Shown: positions 1 to 8,531 of the stretch, one piece after another
Layout of the letters: every line of letters starts with the position of its first letter
How positions within the stretch are numbered: position 1 is the first letter of the stretch
Assembly: GCF_047250365.1 (NCBI RefSeq)
Contig: NZ_JBLBVL010000012.1
Location: forward strand, 36,995 to 100,994
DNA from: Thaumasiovibrio sp047250365
GTDB taxonomy: Bacteria > Pseudomonadota > Gammaproteobacteria > Enterobacterales > Vibrionaceae
DNA length: 64,000 nt
Direction of reading: 5' to 3'
Program-made: the position numbers and the translations under genes
The notes under the pieces: generated by a model
Database searches by the model: none
Seen by the model: the letters and a program-made list of their open reading frames with translations, nothing else
Told to the model about the DNA's origin: nothing

Positions 1-111
1 TTTGATGCGTTTTGCAATGGCAGAATCTGACATATCAGCAGCATGAGCTGCACTGAAAAAAAGCAGCACTGTTATGATAGAAAAGAAAATTTGGCGTATT
101 GTTAGTTCCAT
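1..111 (-). CDS. Cytochrome c5-like protein, N-terminal 37 residues (cut by window edge)
   Basis: An open frame runs from an ATG at 109-111 on the minus strand off the left edge of the window. A good ribosome binding site (AGGTGA) lies 5 bases upstream. The 37 visible residues start with a Sec signal peptide: MELT, a hydrophobic run, then a cleavage site after SAAHA. The mature start ADMSDSAIAKRIK resembles the beginning of small periplasmic or membrane-bound cytochrome c5 proteins of Vibrio, where SxxAIAxRIKP precedes the haem-binding part. The CxxCH haem motif would lie outside the window, so the identification rests on the signal peptide and this short match only. Periplasmic electron transfer is the family role. 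It is transcribed away from the tRNA operon. Confidence 0.55.
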   Translation of the reverse strand, partial: MELTIRQIFFSIITVLLFFSAAHAADMSDSAIAKRIK

Positions 112-327
112 TAGCTCACCTGTACGTCCGAGTCATTGATTCTATGTCACAAAGCAAAGGATTAATTTGCGAACAAGAAGAAAGTAAAAGGTTGATTTTT
201 TGTAAAGATAAGGTAAGTATATCGCTTAAAATGCGATCGTGAAATATAAGAAAATTATTTGTATGAAGCGTATCATGGCCAATTTGCTCACAATTGCAGC
301 GAAAGAATAAAATTTTGAAAAAAATGC

Positions 328-356
328 TAGACGCGAGGCATGCTGATCCGTATTAT
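328..356 (+). promoter_or_regulatory. Putative sigma-70 promoter of the tRNA operon
   Basis: TAGACG at 328-333 (4 of 6 matches to TTGACA) and TATTAT at 351-356 (5 of 6 to TATAAT) are 17 bases apart. They lie about 25 bases before the first tRNA. A GC-rich stretch follows the -10 box (CCTCGCCG from 361), as is common at stringently controlled stable-RNA promoters. This is inference from position and motif fit; no start site is known. Confidence 0.45.
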
Positions 357-380
357 TCAGCCTCGCCGATGGGGCATTGA

Positions 381-457
<77 letters not shown>

Positions 458-488
458 TTTCCAATGGCACGGAAGTAAAGAAATAATG

Positions 489-564
489 GTGGCTATAGCT
501 CAGTTGGTAGAGCCCTGGATTGTGATTCCGGTTGTCGCGAGTTCGAGTCTCGTTAGCCACCCCA
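489..564 (+). tRNA. tRNA-His (anticodon GTG), first copy
   Basis: A 76-base cloverleaf with acceptor GTGGCTA (489-495) pairing TAGCCAC (554-560), discriminator C at 561 and encoded CCA 562-564. The anticodon GTG is at 522-524. A G at 488 would give the extra G-1 required by histidyl-tRNA synthetase and pairs with C73. It differs from the second copy by one base in the T loop (G versus A). Confidence 0.97.
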
Positions 565-632
565 TTTTTTAGGTTAATGATGTAGTTCATTACCCTTACG
601 CATAGGAAACACCCTTTCGCGTAGAATACAGT
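565..632 (+). other. tRNA spacer with two conserved hairpins
   Basis: The spacer between tRNA-His and tRNA-Pro can form TAATGA (575-580)/TCATTA (587-592) and then TACGC (597-601)/GCGTA (619-623). The equivalent spacer at 828-896 has different bases but forms matching hairpins, GATGAT (839-844)/ATCATC (849-854) and ACACC (860-864)/GGTGT (881-885). Paired changes that keep the stems suggest these are kept as RNA processing signals for the polycistronic tRNA transcript. Confidence 0.4.
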
Positions 633-709
<77 letters not shown>

Positions 710-751
710 CTATTTAAGTAAACGCAAATGCGCTTACAGAAAAAATCAGTG

Positions 752-827
752 GTGGCTATAGCTCAGTTGGTAGAGCCCTGGATTGTGATTCCGGTTGTCG
801 CGAGTTCAAGTCTCGTTAGCCACCCCA
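752..827 (+). tRNA. tRNA-His (anticodon GTG), second copy
   Basis: Same cloverleaf as the first histidine tRNA, with anticodon GTG at 785-787, encoded CCA at 825-827 and the possible G-1 at 751. The T loop reads TTCAAGT rather than TTCGAGT; both have a purine at position 57, so the tRNA should be functional. Confidence 0.97.
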
Positions 828-896
828 TTATTTAGGTTGATGATATCTATCATCCCCTTACACCGAGAAGCTTATGCTTTGGTGTTAAACAGTTTT

Positions 897-973
<77 letters not shown>

Positions 974-980
974 CTTAAGA

Positions 981-1010
981 AAGCCTCGTCAGAAATGACG
1001 AGGCTTTTTT
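981..1010 (+). terminator. Rho-independent terminator of the tRNA operon
   Basis: Perfect 11-base stem AAGCCTCGTCA / TGACGAGGCTT closed by a GAAA tetraloop and followed by a T run. Confidence 0.93.
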
Positions 1011-1657
1011 GCATCTATTCCTTTCTATTCCATTTGCGATCTGTTCTTTGCCTGGCGCACAACACATTGCTTTCTACCCGCCGAAAATTGCCCTTACCAT
1101 TGCAGCGCTTTTTAATTCCATTATGTTGAATGGTGAATTTTTGTACTGTTCATGTCTGTGTTCCTCTCTTACTACTATTTGGTTAAAAACGTCGCATAAG
1201 AACCTGTTTTCAGAGTTTCTCCCTGTTGCTTATCTTCTTTATACGCATGTTAATGAAATGTATCTGCGGTTTTATTGATAATCCTATTGCCACGGTATTT
1301 ATATTTTATGGCTGTTTTCATGCATAATTTAGTGATTAATTTTGATGATGTGTATTATTTATGTGATCTGCATAGGTGCGGAATGAATATTATCTGCTAT
1401 TTTGTGATGTGTATTAGTACTATCTTAGTGTTTCATATAATTAGACTGGCTGCGCAAATGATTCATAGTTAGTCACTCAAAGTGTGTATTTATTCGACTT
1501 TACAGTGTCTAAGTGGTTTTTTATCGCGTCATTGTTGATTTTCTGTGAATTTTTTGCCATTTTAAATACCACTTCTCTGACCAGCATAATTGCAGTTAGT
1601 GAATGGATTCAGTATTTCAGACTGGCACAGGAGTGCCTAGCAGTTAGGATCGGGATA
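1011..1657. other. Intergenic region, no supported gene
   Basis: About 650 bases of AT-rich sequence between the tRNA terminator and the ABC ATPase gene. Open frames here encode only composition-biased hydrophobic peptides with no family resemblance and no good ribosome binding site. It presumably holds the promoter of the transporter operon. I see no convincing repeat or RNA structure in it. Confidence 0.6.
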
Positions 1658-3382
1658 ATGGCTTTACTTGAAGTGAAGAACTTGCGGATTGAATATCCGT
1701 CTCGTCATGGTGTACATGCTGCCGTTAAGGCATTGAGTTTTGATATTCAGCGCGGAGAGATTGTTGGAGTTGTTGGCGAGTCTGGGGCTGGAAAATCAAC
1801 AGTCGGTAATGCAGTAATTGATTTGCTAAGTCCCCCAGGACGTATCGCAAGTGGTGATGTTTATCTAGATGGTGAGTTGATTTCTAGCTTGTCACCTGCC
1901 GCTATGCGCAAGGTGCGCGGTTCAAAGATTGGCTTTATTTTCCAAGACCCAATGACCTCATTAAACCCTTTGTTCACTGTTGAACGCCAACTGACAGAAA
2001 CCATACTGACAAATTTAGAGGTCACGCCCCAAGAAGCACTGCAGCGTGCTATCAGTCTCATGGAGCAGGTCGGTATTCCTGAGCCAGAACTTCGCATTAA
2101 ACAGTACCCTCATCAATTTTCTGGTGGTATGCGCCAGCGCGTGGTGATTGCTATCGCGTTGGCAGGGGAACCGGATCTGATTATTGCCGATGAGCCGACA
2201 ACGGCGTTGGACGTCTCGATTCAAGATCAAATTCTCACGCTGATCCGTGACCTTTGTATCCAGAGAAACGTCGGCTGTATGTTGGTGACCCATGATATGG
2301 GTGTGGTATCGAACGTCACCGATCGCATTGCCGTTATGTACCGTGGTGATTTGGTCGAATTTGGACCAACCAAAAAAGTGCTTGGCGAGCCAGAGCACCC
2401 CTATACGCATAGTTTAATCTCAGCCGTGCCTCGCTCAGACATCAAACTGGATCGCTTTCCGTTGGTGAACTACATCGAAGAAGCGGGGGAAATGAAGCAG
2501 TTGGATATCAAGCAGCATTGGCTGGGTCAAAGCCAGGATCAAAAGGCTTATACCGGTGCGCTATTACAGGTGAAAGAGATTAACTTGCGCTTTATTACCA
2601 AAGACTCGCTGTTTAAAAGTCGTCGCCAATATGTACAGGCATCAAATAACGTCAGTTTTGAGGTGATGGAAGGCGAGACATTTGGCTTGGTGGGAGAGTC
2701 GGGGTCAGGTAAATCGACCATTGCTCGCGTGATCGCTGGCTTATACCCACCAGATGACGGAACGGTGATTTTTGAAGGGGTTGATCTAACGCAACTTAAA
2801 GATGAAAAGGCTCGTCGTCCGATGCGTCGACAGATGCAGATGGTGTTCCAGAACCCTTACACCTCCATGAACCCTCGTATGAAAGTGCAAGACATTATTG
2901 CCGAGCCGATCCGCTTTCATCAGCTCACCGACAACGATCGTCAGACGCGACAGATTGTCGCAGATTTGCTCGATCATGTTGGTTTGGGCAGTGCTAGCGG
3001 GATTAAGTACCCACATGAGTTTTCTGGTGGTCAGCGTCAACGTATTTCGATTGCGCGGGCCTTGGCGACTCGCCCCCGTTTGCTCATTTGTGATGAGCCA
3101 ACGTCGGCATTGGATGTGTCGGTACAAGCACAAATATTAAACCTGCTCAAAGATCTGCAGGATGAGCTTAACTTGACCATGCTGTTTATCAGTCATGACT
3201 TACCGGTGATTCGCCAAATGTGTGATCGCATTGGCGTGATGCAGAGTGGCACCTTGTTGGAAGTGGCTCCTACAGAGCAGCTATTTACTGCCCCACAGCA
3301 CGAATATAGTCAGCACTTGATCTCGCTAATGCCTGAGTTTACTGGCATGCGAAATGACGCAGCGGCAGTTTCAGGCAACTAA
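1658..3382 (+). CDS. Peptide-family ABC importer, fused dual ATP-binding protein (GsiA/OppDF-like)
   Basis: 574 residues carrying two complete nucleotide-binding domains in one chain, so it should supply both ATPase sites of an importer. Domain 1 (about 1-260) has Walker A GESGAGKST near residue 40, signature FSGGMRQRV, Walker B LIIADEPTTALD and switch HD. Domain 2 (about 300-565) has GESGSGKST near 346, FSGGQRQRI and LLICDEPTSALD. A C-terminal oligopeptide-type segment follows each domain. The frame is open back to 1484, but the ATG at 1658 is preferred: it starts the conserved domain and has AGGAT upstream. The order ATPase, binding protein, permease, permease is that of gsiABCD, the E. coli glutathione importer. 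The substrate cannot be read from sequence; di- or oligopeptides, glutathione or nickel are family options. Confidence 0.9.
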   Translation: MALLEVKNLRIEYPSRHGVHAAVKALSFDIQRGEIVGVVGESGAGKSTVGNAVIDLLSPPGRIASGDVYLDGELISSLSPAAMRKVRGSKIGFIFQDPMTSLNPLFTVERQLTETILTNLEVTPQEALQRAISLMEQVGIPEPELRIKQYPHQFSGGMRQRVVIAIALAGEPDLIIADEPTTALDVSIQDQILTLIRDLCIQRNVGCMLVTHDMGVVSNVTDRIAVMYRGDLVEFGPTKKVLGEPEHPYTHSLISAVPRSDIKLDRFPLVNYIEEAGEMKQLDIKQHWLGQSQDQKAYTGALLQVKEINLRFITKDSLFKSRRQYVQASNNVSFEVMEGETFGLVGESGSGKSTIARVIAGLYPPDDGTVIFEGVDLTQLKDEKARRPMRRQMQMVFQNPYTSMNPRMKVQDIIAEPIRFHQLTDNDRQTRQIVADLLDHVGLGSASGIKYPHEFSGGQRQRISIARALATRPRLLICDEPTSALDVSVQAQILNLLKDLQDELNLTMLFISHDLPVIRQMCDRIGVMQSGTLLEVAPTEQLFTAPQHEYSQHLISLMPEFTGMRNDAAAVSGN

Positions 3383-3421
3383 GAATTAAATAAGACCCAA
3401 CCACAACATGTAAAAATAAAA

Positions 3422-3435
3422 GGGAGTTTACTCCC
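3422..3435 (+). other. Short hairpin before the binding-protein gene
   Basis: GGGAG and CTCCC flank a TTTA loop in the 72-base gap after the ATPase gene, just ahead of a strong AAAGGAG ribosome binding site. Together with the hairpin after the binding-protein gene it may give a stable, abundant mRNA segment for that protein. This is inference. Confidence 0.35.
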
Positions 3436-3454
3436 AGCATAAAGGAGTTATGCA

Positions 3455-5011
3455 ATGAAAACACTGAAGAGCAAACTGGCGGTTGCCGTAATGGCCGCTG
3501 GGCTATGTTTTGGCGCTGCGGCTGCCGAAATTAAGGTGGCTTATGATGCCGATCCGGTGTCTATGGATCCACATGAGCAGTTATCTGGCGGTACACTGCA
3601 GCTATCACATATGGTTTTTGACCCATTAGTGCGTTTTACTCAAGATTTGGATTTTGAGCCACGTTTGGCGACCAAGTGGGAGCGATTGGATGAGAACACG
3701 TTCCGTTTTCATTTGCGTGAAGGGGTGAAATTTCACTCAGGCAATGTGATGACGGCAGATGATGTGGTTTGGACATTTGAGCGCTTGAAAGACTCGCCAG
3801 ATTTTAAAGCCATCTTTGACCCGTTCACCGGCATTGAAAAAGTGGATGCGCACACGGTTGATTTGAAGTCATCAGGCCCTTACCCATTGGTGCTGCAAAC
3901 CGCGACCTACATTTTCCCAATGGACAGTGCTTTTTATAGCGGCATGACTGAGGACGGTAAAGACAAAGCAGCGATCATTAAACACGGCAGCTCATTTGCA
4001 TCGACCAATATCTCAGGTACCGGTCCGTTTATCGTCACAGACCGTGAGCAAGGGGTAAAAGTTGAGTTTGAGCGTTTCGCGGACTACTGGGACGTAGAGT
4101 CTCCAGGTAACGTGGATAAAATCACCTTACAACCGATTAAAGAGAATGCGACCCGTGTTGCCGCACTGCTCTCTGGTGGCGTGGATATGATTGCACCGGT
4201 TGCACCGAACGACCATCGTCGTGTCGAGCAGACGGCAGGTGTTGAGCTGGTCACCATGGCAGGTACACGTCTTATCTCATTCCAGATGAACCAAAATGGT
4301 AACGAAGCACTGAAAGATGCACGTGTGCGTCAGGCGATTGTACATGCGGTTAACAATGAAGGCATCGTGAAGCGCATTATGCGTGACTTTGCTACCGCGA
4401 CTGGACAGCAGAGCCCGAAAGGTTATGCCGGTTACAACGACGCGTTAGTACCACGTTTTGACCTAGATAAAGCAAAAGCACTGATGAAAGAAGCGGGTTA
4501 TGAAGAGGGCTTTACCCTAACCATGATCGCGCCAAACAACCGTTATGTGAATGACGATAAGATCGCGCAAGCGGTCGCATCTATGCTGTCTCGTATCGGC
4601 ATCAAAGTTGAACTGAAAACCATGCCGAAAGCACAATACTGGCCTGAGTTTGACCTTTGTGCGGCGGACATGCTGATGATTGGTTGGCACGCTGATACTG
4701 AAGATTCAGCTAACTTGACTGAATTCCTAACCATGACGCGTGATGAAGAGACAGGCCGTGGTCAGTACAACTGTGGTGGTTACTCGAATGCAGAAGTTGA
4801 TCAGCTAATTGTTGATTCAAATGTTGAAACAGACCCTGCGACGCGTGCAGCACAACTACAGAAAGTAGAAGAGCTACTGTATGAAGATGCGGCATATGTT
4901 CCATTGCACTTCCAAAACCTAGCATGGGCGGCGAAGTCAAATGTGAAGATTGCACCGATTGTGAATGCAATGAACTTCCCATACTTTGGTGATTTGGTGG
5001 TGGAAGAGTAA
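3455..5011 (+). CDS. ABC transporter substrate-binding protein, family 5 (peptide/nickel type)
   Basis: 518 residues. A Sec signal peptide ends around residue 24 (GAAAA, then EIKVAYDADPVSMDPHE), so the protein is periplasmic. The mature part has typical SBP family 5 segments: SMDPHE, a FHLREGVKFHSG-type motif (FRFHLREGVKFHSG), TADDVVWTFERL and GTGPF. The ATG at 3455 follows AAAGGAG by 7 bases, the strongest ribosome binding site of the operon, as expected for a binding protein needed in excess over the membrane parts. It should capture peptides and deliver them to the two downstream permeases. The family also contains glutathione, haem, nickel and sugar binders, so the ligand is unknown. Confidence 0.92.
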   Translation: MKTLKSKLAVAVMAAGLCFGAAAAEIKVAYDADPVSMDPHEQLSGGTLQLSHMVFDPLVRFTQDLDFEPRLATKWERLDENTFRFHLREGVKFHSGNVMTADDVVWTFERLKDSPDFKAIFDPFTGIEKVDAHTVDLKSSGPYPLVLQTATYIFPMDSAFYSGMTEDGKDKAAIIKHGSSFASTNISGTGPFIVTDREQGVKVEFERFADYWDVESPGNVDKITLQPIKENATRVAALLSGGVDMIAPVAPNDHRRVEQTAGVELVTMAGTRLISFQMNQNGNEALKDARVRQAIVHAVNNEGIVKRIMRDFATATGQQSPKGYAGYNDALVPRFDLDKAKALMKEAGYEEGFTLTMIAPNNRYVNDDKIAQAVASMLSRIGIKVELKTMPKAQYWPEFDLCAADMLMIGWHADTEDSANLTEFLTMTRDEETGRGQYNCGGYSNAEVDQLIVDSNVETDPATRAAQLQKVEELLYEDAAYVPLHFQNLAWAAKSNVKIAPIVNAMNFPYFGDLVVEE

Positions 5012-5026
5012 TCTCCATACCCTAAG

Positions 5027-5050
5027 TGTCAGGCCTGGAATGGCCTGACA
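5027..5050 (+). other. Intercistronic hairpin after the binding-protein gene
   Basis: Perfect 9-base inverted repeat TGTCAGGCC / GGCCTGACA with a 6-base loop, without a real T run. Such structures after binding-protein genes commonly protect the upstream mRNA or reduce read-through, giving more binding protein than permease. Confidence 0.6.
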
Positions 5051-5075
5051 TATTTAGTTTAAAAGGGACTTTACA

Positions 5076-6053
5076 ATGTTTACGTTTCTGATCAAACGCC
5101 TGTATCAGGCACTGATAGTGATGTTTGTGATCAGTCTTGTCGCGTTTGCGATTCAGGACAACCTTGGCGATCCTTTACGTGAGCTGGTAGGCCAATCGGT
5201 GTCTGAAGCTCAGCGTCAAGCATTGCGCGATGAGCTTGGCCTTAACGACCCGTTTATGGTCAAGTACGGTCGCTTTGTTACCAATGCGCTACAAGGGGAT
5301 TTGGGTACTTCATATTTCTTTAAGCGTCCTGCCCTGGACGTGATCTTAGATAAGCTTGTAGCGACATTAGAGCTGGTGTTTGGCGCCGCATTAATTATTG
5401 TTGTGGTATCTATCCCCTTGGGGGTCTATTCCGCCATTAAGCCGAAAAGCTGGTTTACTAAAGTGATTATGGCCTTTAGTAGTATTGGTATTTCGGTTCC
5501 GGTCTTCTTGACCGCCATTGTCTTAATGTACGTCTTTTCCATTGAACTCGGTTGGCTGCCTTCTTTTGGGCGCGGGACGACGACCAGTCCGTTCGGCTGG
5601 CAATCGGGCTTATTCAATCTCGATGGCCTTGCTCATTTGGTTTTACCGTCAGTGGCGTTGGCATCGATTATGTTGCCGCTGTTTATCCGCTTAGTGCGCT
5701 CAGAAATGCTGGAAGTGCTGAGTTCGGAATACATTAAATTTGCCAAAGCCAAAGGCTTACCCATGAACAAAATTTACTATCAACATGCGTTAAAAAACAC
5801 CATGTTGCCAGTGATTACCGTGGGTGGGGTACAGATAGGTACTATGGTGGCGTATACCATTCTTACCGAGACCGTTTTCCAATGGCCGGGTACTGGTTTT
5901 CTGTTTTTAGAGGCGATTAACCGCGTTGATACGCCGTTGATTACCGCCTATGTCATTTTCGTTGGCTTGATCTTTGTGGTCACCAATACCATCGTTGACC
6001 TCTTGTATGGTTTGATTAACCCAACGGTAAACCTGACAGGTAAAGGAGCTTAG
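5076..6053 (+). CDS. ABC transporter permease, GsiC/OppB-like
   Basis: 325 residues, a typical OppB/DppB/GsiC-class inner-membrane permease. It has the first membrane helix at the extreme N-terminus (FLIKRLYQALIVMFVISLVAF), a periplasmic loop, then a BPD transport domain of about five helices. The EAA motif region (EYIKFAKAKGLPMNKIYYQHALKN) contacts the ATPase domains. NDPFMVKYGRFVTNALQGDLGTS is the usual pre-domain motif of this class. The ATG at 5076 has AAGGGAC upstream. The stop codon is one base from the next start, so the two permeases are almost certainly co-translated. Confidence 0.92.
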   Translation: MFTFLIKRLYQALIVMFVISLVAFAIQDNLGDPLRELVGQSVSEAQRQALRDELGLNDPFMVKYGRFVTNALQGDLGTSYFFKRPALDVILDKLVATLELVFGAALIIVVVSIPLGVYSAIKPKSWFTKVIMAFSSIGISVPVFLTAIVLMYVFSIELGWLPSFGRGTTTSPFGWQSGLFNLDGLAHLVLPSVALASIMLPLFIRLVRSEMLEVLSSEYIKFAKAKGLPMNKIYYQHALKNTMLPVITVGGVQIGTMVAYTILTETVFQWPGTGFLFLEAINRVDTPLITAYVIFVGLIFVVTNTIVDLLYGLINPTVNLTGKGA

Positions 6054-6054
6054 T

Positions 6055-6996
6055 ATGTCTACGAATCAATTGGCTGAGCCAAGTCGTTGGCAACGATTTT
6101 TAGCCTCTGATCTATTTTATCATTTCAAACGCGACAAAGTCGCCATGCTAAGTTTTGCCGTGTTTATGGTCTGCTTTCTTTGTGCGTTATTCGCCCCTGT
6201 GTTAGCGCCGTTCAACCCTTACGATCCGACCCTGATTGACATTATGGATGCTGAGTTAGCCCCAGTGTGGATGGACTATTCAGACCCACGTTTTCTGCTC
6301 GGCACAGACCCCCAAGGGCGAGATATTTTATCGACCATTCTTTATGGCATGCGAGTATCGCTAACCATCGGGATCCTTGCGGTTGGTATGCAGATGGTGC
6401 TCGGTATTGTGATTGGACTCAGTGCTGGCTACTTTGGTGGCCGTATTGATAGCTTTTTAATGCGCTTTGCCGATATTCAATTGTCATTTTCTACCATGAT
6501 GGTGGCGATCATTGTCTCGGCCATCTTTCGTGCTGCGTTAGGGATGCAGTTCTATAGCCAGTATGCGGTGGTGATGTTGGTGGTAGTTATCGGTGTTGCT
6601 GAGTGGCCGCAATATGCACGGACAATTCGTGCGTCGGTATTGGCAGAAAAGAAGAAAGAGTATGTTGAAGCGGCTAAAGTGATGGGCTTTAAAGCGCCAC
6701 GCATTATGTTCCGTCACATATTACCAAACTGTTTATCGCCAATATTGGTGATTTCGACGGTACAGGTGGCCAATGCGATTATGTCGGAAGCGGCGTTGTC
6801 GTTTCTAGGGCTGGGCTTGCCGGTCGACCAACCATCGCTCGGCGCTTTGATCAGTATTGGCTTTAACTACATCTTCTCGGGTTCATGGTGGATAACGGCC
6901 TTCCCTGGCATCGTGTTGGTTATTTTGGTCTTGGTGATCAACTTGCTCGGTGACTGGTTGCGGGATGTATTCAACCCCAAATTGTACAAAGGTTAA
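6055..6996 (+). CDS. ABC transporter permease, GsiD/OppC-like
   Basis: 313 residues with an N-terminal OppC-type helix (KVAMLSFAVFMVCFLCALF), the conserved FLLGTDPQGRDILSTILYGMRVSL motif preceding the BPD domain, and a C-terminal permease core with the EAA-like loop KKKEYVEAAKVMGFKAPRIMFRHILPN. It should pair with the upstream permease to form the heterodimeric channel. The start at 6055 follows GGAG and begins one base after the upstream stop. It is the last gene of the four-gene importer operon, followed by a terminator. Confidence 0.92.
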   Translation: MSTNQLAEPSRWQRFLASDLFYHFKRDKVAMLSFAVFMVCFLCALFAPVLAPFNPYDPTLIDIMDAELAPVWMDYSDPRFLLGTDPQGRDILSTILYGMRVSLTIGILAVGMQMVLGIVIGLSAGYFGGRIDSFLMRFADIQLSFSTMMVAIIVSAIFRAALGMQFYSQYAVVMLVVVIGVAEWPQYARTIRASVLAEKKKEYVEAAKVMGFKAPRIMFRHILPNCLSPILVISTVQVANAIMSEAALSFLGLGLPVDQPSLGALISIGFNYIFSGSWWITAFPGIVLVILVLVINLLGDWLRDVFNPKLYKG

Positions 6997-7012
6997 GCGA
7001 ATCTAACCAAGA

Positions 7013-7039
7013 AAAGGCAGCACATCGCTGCCTTTTTTA
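7013..7039 (+). terminator. Terminator of the ABC importer operon
   Basis: Stem AAAGGCAGC / GCTGCCTTT with loop ACATC and a following T run. Confidence 0.9.
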
Positions 7040-7264
7040 TTGCAGGAGAAGAAAAGATAATTATTGAGGTTGATGGTTTCTCTTGTTGTTATTTACGCAG
7101 TGAAAGGGTTGGTCGTAATTTACAACTTGTTACACTTGCTTGCTGAGATTAAGCAACTGTTTATTAAGTTCTTTTGTGACATGCCTCCATGTTTTCTTGT
7201 AACGCAGCGCAAGCCTCACGTACAATTTAACGGCTGTTATTTACTCATTAATAAAGAAAATCAA

Positions 7265-8461
7265 ATGCTTAATAAAAATAAATTACAATTAGCACTGTCG
7301 GTTGTGGGCTTATCGGTCATTTCGACGCAGGCAGTGGCAGATGCACGTGGCTTTGCGATGGGTGGCGTGGGCGTTGCAACGTCAAACTATTTGGCAGCTC
7401 CAATGTATAACCCAGCCCTAGCGGCGAACTACGATCGTGAGCGTGACAACTTCGGTATGCTATTGCCGACGTTCTCAGCTGGCGTGCATGATGGCGATGA
7501 TCTGTATAACAAGCTTGATGCCTTTGCGGACTTAACCGATGAGCTTGAATTTGGAGATGCCAACTCAGCAACAGCGGCAGAGTGGAAAAAGGCACTGCTG
7601 GACCTTGATGGTGGTAAAGGCGTGGTTGATGCCGAGCTGGGCTTAGTGATTGCGATCCCGAACCGTTTTGCCAGCATTAGCTTCTTTACTAAAGCTGAAG
7701 TGGCAATGATCGTGACACCAGATGTAGATAAGCGTGACCAAGACCTCGTCAATAATGATGGCACGATTAATAGTTGTGACGACGGTAAGAGCCTTGAAGA
7801 GTGTATGCAGTCTTCGGCACAAGGCCTTGGCGCGGTGATCGGTGAAGTCGGTTTGACTATCGCGGGTAGCAAGTTGCTGCAATTAGGAGATAAGGATTAC
7901 CCGGTTTCGTTTGGTCTATCGCCAAAAGCGCAGCATCTTATGGCAATCAACTACACCACCAAGGCATCAGACTTTGATGATGATGAGTTTGGTGATGACT
8001 ATACTGAGAAAACCGTTTTTAACGCCGATTTTGGTATGACCATTCAGCCCAATGCCCGTACAACGGTCGGTTTTGTGGCCAAGAACTTATTAAAGCAAGA
8101 ACTTGAAACCAATAACAGTTCAGGCACTGATGTTATGTTGGTTGAACCACAATATGCAGTGGGTGTTGGCTACAACTACGGTTGGGTAACACTGGCCGCC
8201 GATGTCGACCTTAATGAACGCCAGTATTTCCGCGACCTAGATTACGCGACCCAGTTTGCGAGCATTGGCGCAGAAATTAACGCTTGGCGCTGGGCGCAAG
8301 TGCGTGTTGGCTACAAACATAGCATGACCGATCACAGCGAAGATGTTGTGTCTGCTGGCCTAGGTCTAACACCATTTGGACGCTTTGGCATGGACTTGTC
8401 AGCACAGTATGGCGATGACAGCCGCTACGGTGTGGCCGCACAGTTTATCTTTACGTTCTAA
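7265..8461 (+). CDS. TraF_2-family outer-membrane beta-barrel protein
   Basis: 398 residues. The signal peptide ends near STQAVA, and the mature protein begins DARGFAMGGVGVATSNYLAAPMYNPALAA, the hallmark of the protein family labelled conjugal transfer TraF (TraF_2), which also resembles FadL/OmpP1 barrels. It ends in AAQFIFTF, a C-terminal phenylalanine outer-membrane insertion signal. There are no conjugation genes nearby, so the plasmid-transfer label should not be taken literally; a chromosomal outer-membrane porin or adhesin-like barrel is more likely. The frame extends upstream to 7064, but the ATG at 7265 directly begins the signal peptide. It stands alone between two terminators. Confidence 0.75.
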   Translation: MLNKNKLQLALSVVGLSVISTQAVADARGFAMGGVGVATSNYLAAPMYNPALAANYDRERDNFGMLLPTFSAGVHDGDDLYNKLDAFADLTDELEFGDANSATAAEWKKALLDLDGGKGVVDAELGLVIAIPNRFASISFFTKAEVAMIVTPDVDKRDQDLVNNDGTINSCDDGKSLEECMQSSAQGLGAVIGEVGLTIAGSKLLQLGDKDYPVSFGLSPKAQHLMAINYTTKASDFDDDEFGDDYTEKTVFNADFGMTIQPNARTTVGFVAKNLLKQELETNNSSGTDVMLVEPQYAVGVGYNYGWVTLAADVDLNERQYFRDLDYATQFASIGAEINAWRWAQVRVGYKHSMTDHSEDVVSAGLGLTPFGRFGMDLSAQYGDDSRYGVAAQFIFTF

Positions 8462-8482
8462 TTCGCAAAGTCAGCGAGTATA

Positions 8483-8509
8483 AAAAAAGCGCCTTTTCGG
8501 CGCTTTTTT
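8483..8509. terminator. Bidirectional terminator between the outer-membrane protein gene and yjiH
   Basis: AAAAAAGCGCC / GGCGCTTTTTT stem with a TTTTC loop. The A tract and T tract serve both convergent genes. Confidence 0.92.
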
Positions 8510-8531
8510 ATTAGAACAAGGTAATTAACCG

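Noticed and set aside
1009..1472. Two small plus-strand open frames after the tRNA terminator
   Set aside because: Composition-driven hydrophobic peptides in AT-rich DNA, no good ribosome binding site, no family similarity; the first begins inside the terminator.
1484..1657. N-terminal 58-residue extension of the ABC ATPase
   Set aside because: The extra peptide has no ATPase family counterpart and the internal ATG at 1658 has a ribosome binding site and the correct domain start.
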